From assembly GCA_017409915.1 (NCBI GenBank), contig JAFQRU010000013.1, positions 1 to 7,681 on the forward strand: a stretch of 7,681 nt of DNA. The letters run 5' to 3'. This DNA comes from Clostridia bacterium (GTDB taxonomy: Bacteria; Bacillota; Clostridia; Monoglobales; Monoglobaceae). Below the pieces are notes generated by a model, which had not been told where the DNA came from, searched no databases, and saw only the letters and a list, made by a program, of their open reading frames with translations. Every line of letters begins with the position of its first letter. The first letter of the stretch is position 1. Made by a program: the position numbers and the translations under genes. Positions 6,190 to 7,681 of this stretch are shown here, piece by piece.

Positions 6190-7065
6190 ATGGGATTAAA
6201 TTATATAAAACATAAAATCGCAAATCTTATAAACATTACAAAAATAGTTACCATTCATTATTATGAGTTTGATAAAAATTATGTTTACGACGGGGAAAGC
6301 CACAACTTTTGGGAGATGGTATACATTGATGCCGGTAATGTTAAGATAAAAGCCAATAATAAGGATTTTTATTTAAAACAGGGAGAGGTTATTTTCCATA
6401 AGCCAAACGAGTTCCATACTATTGAAACCGCCAGGGACGCTTCCGCCAATGTTTTTGTTATTTCCTTTGTTTCCTCCTCCGAGGCGATGAGCTTTTTCAA
6501 AGGAAAAACAATGACAGTCCCCTCAAAGCTCAAAAAACATATTGGAACTATCATCGAAGAATATTCCGAGACCTTTAACTCTATGAGGACTTCGGATATA
6601 AAGCTTGAGCTTAAAGAGAATCCGCCAATCGGCGGACAACAGATGATTAAAACTTATCTTGAACAATTTCTCATAATGCTTATCCGAAGTGAAAGTGACA
6701 ATCGTGATTTAAAGATTTTTCCTTCAAAAGAAAGTATGGAAAACCACCTTGTTTCCCAGATAATACAGCTCATCGAAGAAAATACTTATACTAAAATTTC
6801 CGTCCAGGACCTTTGTGATAAGCTGAATTATTCCCGAACATATATATCAAAAATTTTCAAGTCGGTTTCAGGTTATACAATTTTAGAGTATATCCTTAAA
6901 AATAAAATCCGCGAGGCAAAAAAGCTTATAAGAGAAGAAAAGTATAACTTTACTCAGATTTCAGACTTGCTCGACTTTGATAATCCTCACTATTTCTCAA
7001 CAGTTTTCAAAAAAGTTTCAAATATGACACCGACTGAATATAAAAACTCAGCAAAAAACCCATAA
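6190..7065 (+). CDS. AraC-family transcriptional regulator next to sugar operon
   Basis: A 291-residue cytoplasmic one-component regulator. The N-terminal part (about 20-95) is a cupin ligand-binding domain, with SHNFWEMVYIDAGNVKI near 37-53 and KQGEVIFHKPNEFHTI near 64-79. A helical linker covers about 110-180. The AraC DNA-binding domain occupies about 187-286. The first helix-turn-helix is near 203-225 (ISVQDLCDKLNYSRTYISKIF). The second is near 254-275 (FTQISDLLDFDNPHYFSTVFKK), followed by NMTPTEYKN. The start has AAGGAG 7 nt upstream. It is divergent from the epimerase/dehydrogenase operon across 110 nt, so it most likely activates that operon in response to a pathway sugar (inference from context). 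It ends at a bidirectional terminator shared with the diguanylate cyclase gene. It is longer than, and clearly distinct from, the AraC protein at 1298-2041. Confidence 0.95.
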   Translation: MGLNYIKHKIANLINITKIVTIHYYEFDKNYVYDGESHNFWEMVYIDAGNVKIKANNKDFYLKQGEVIFHKPNEFHTIETARDASANVFVISFVSSSEAMSFFKGKTMTVPSKLKKHIGTIIEEYSETFNSMRTSDIKLELKENPPIGGQQMIKTYLEQFLIMLIRSESDNRDLKIFPSKESMENHLVSQIIQLIEENTYTKISVQDLCDKLNYSRTYISKIFKSVSGYTILEYILKNKIREAKKLIREEKYNFTQISDLLDFDNPHYFSTVFKKVSNMTPTEYKNSAKNP

Positions 7066-7074
7066 TCTGCAAAC

Positions 7075-7108
7075 AATAAAAAAGACACCAGTCGGTGTCT
7101 TTTTTATT
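7075..7108. terminator. Bidirectional intrinsic terminator between AraC and GGDEF genes
   Basis: A perfect 15-bp stem (7075-7089 with 7094-7108) closes a 4-nt loop AGTC. The GC-bearing core is GACACC/GGTGTC and the outer A/T pairs provide U-tracts on both strands. It starts 10 nt after the AraC stop codon. The TAA stop of the GGDEF gene (7104-7106) lies in the right arm, so it serves both convergent genes. Confidence 0.93.
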
Positions 7109-7681
7109 TATGAATATTTTTTCTTAACTTGTCCGCATAAAGCATCTGGTCCGCTTCATCAAACGCTTTATCAATATCGCCGTTTATTATTGCATATCCT
7201 TTAGAAAGTCTTATGGTACTTTCTTTTTCCAAACATTTTTGCATCCCAATGAGCACATTTATAACCGCATCCTCATCAATACCTTTTGTCATAACCGCGA
7301 ACTCATCTCCGCCTATTCTATAAACTTTGCAATCAGGAAACGAAAAAACTTTTGTCAGAATTTCCGAAACTTCTTTTAAAACCTCATCTCCCGCAAGATG
7401 ACCTTGCGTGTCGTTTATTTTTTTAAAATCATCGACATCAAACAATACAATTATGGAATCCTTGCCTCTTCCCCCTACTTCAAAACTCAAAGAATGTTTA
7501 TGAAAAGCAGCTCTGTTATAAAGGCCTGTCAAATCGTCTGTATATGCCATTTTATATAAAGCATCTGTGTTTTTGAACTTTTTAAGTTCTCCTGAAAACC
7601 TCTTCTTTTCGTTATAGAACCTTAGGATTATCGCCCCTTGGAATATTAAAATTGAAATAAGAAATAATATAGTTATAGTCA
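7104..7681 (-). CDS. Membrane-anchored GGDEF diguanylate cyclase, N-terminus cut by window edge
   Basis: Makes cyclic di-GMP from two GTP at the membrane. The frame stays open beyond the internal ATG at 7550 to the right edge. The extra residues encode a hydrophobic helix (TITILFLISILIFQGAIIL) followed by a basic, coil-like linker (RFYNEKKRFSGELKKFKNTD). The GGDEF domain then begins at MAYTDDLTGLYNR. It keeps the metal and GTP residues (FDVDDFKKINDTQGHLAGDEVL), the active-site RIGGDEF (GGDEF at 7299-7313) and the closing ADQMLYADK. All GGDEF-signature residues are present, so it should be active. The product-inhibition I-site, usually RxxD just upstream, reads SFPD with one extra spacer residue, so feedback control is probably absent. 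The sensor region lies beyond the window. No link to the sugar genes is visible. Confidence 0.92.
   Translation of the reverse strand, partial: TITILFLISILIFQGAIILRFYNEKKRFSGELKKFKNTDALYKMAYTDDLTGLYNRAAFHKHSLSFEVGGRGKDSIIVLFDVDDFKKINDTQGHLAGDEVLKEVSEILTKVFSFPDCKVYRIGGDEFAVMTKGIDEDAVINVLIGMQKCLEKESTIRLSKGYAIINGDIDKAFDEADQMLYADKLRKNIHK

Noticed and set aside
7104..7550. A soluble 148-residue GGDEF protein starting at the ATG at 7550
   Set aside because: The frame is open upstream to the window edge and encodes a membrane helix and linker. That ATG lies at the domain boundary (MAYTDDLTGLYNR) without a clear GGAGG site, so it is an internal methionine.

Overview
This window looks like ordinary chromosomal, accessory carbohydrate-metabolism DNA from a low-GC Gram-positive anaerobe, most likely a gut-type Clostridia member. 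The evidence is AT-rich DNA, strong GGAGG-type ribosome binding sites 7-10 nt before nearly every start, consensus sigma-A promoters with 17-bp spacers, short intergenic gaps and compact hairpin-plus-U terminators. The genus cannot be named from the sequence alone. No mobile element, phage gene, CRISPR array, tRNA or rRNA is visible.

Layout. (1) 1-1115, minus: a uronate isomerase (UxaC family) whose C-terminal end runs off the left edge. (2) 1116-1297: a divergent promoter region. (3) 1298-2041, plus: an AraC-family regulator. (4) 2033-2068: a bidirectional terminator that also contains the stop codons of both convergent genes. (5) 2067-3147, minus: a two-gene unit, an SdpI/DUF1648-type membrane protein followed by a GNAT acetyltransferase, with its own near-consensus promoter. 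(6) 3217-6079, minus: a tight three-gene operon with a TIM-barrel sugar isomerase/epimerase first, then two Gfo/Idh/MocA NAD(P)-dependent dehydrogenases, ended by a hairpin terminator. (7) 6080-6189: a second divergent promoter region. (8) 6190-7065, plus: a second AraC-family regulator. (9) 7075-7108: a second bidirectional terminator. (10) 7104-7681, minus: a membrane-anchored GGDEF diguanylate cyclase whose N-terminus runs off the right edge.

How the genes may work together (inference). The epimerase and two paralogous dehydrogenases are translationally coupled and probably carry out oxidation, epimerisation/isomerisation and reduction of a sugar, sugar acid, inositol-like polyol or 3-keto-glycoside. 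The divergent AraC regulator at 6190 is the natural controller. The UxaC-family enzyme with its own divergent AraC regulator suggests uronates or related sugar acids as the wider theme. No transporter or glycoside hydrolase lies in the window, so the substrate cannot be fixed. The SdpI/GNAT pair and the diguanylate cyclase look functionally separate.

I found no clearly new system. The best leads are the three-gene redox/epimerase cassette of unknown substrate, the divergent signature of the UxaC homologue, an SdpI homologue lacking its family motif, a GGDEF protein with a degraded I-site, and a possible alternative pairing with the terminator after the second AraC gene.
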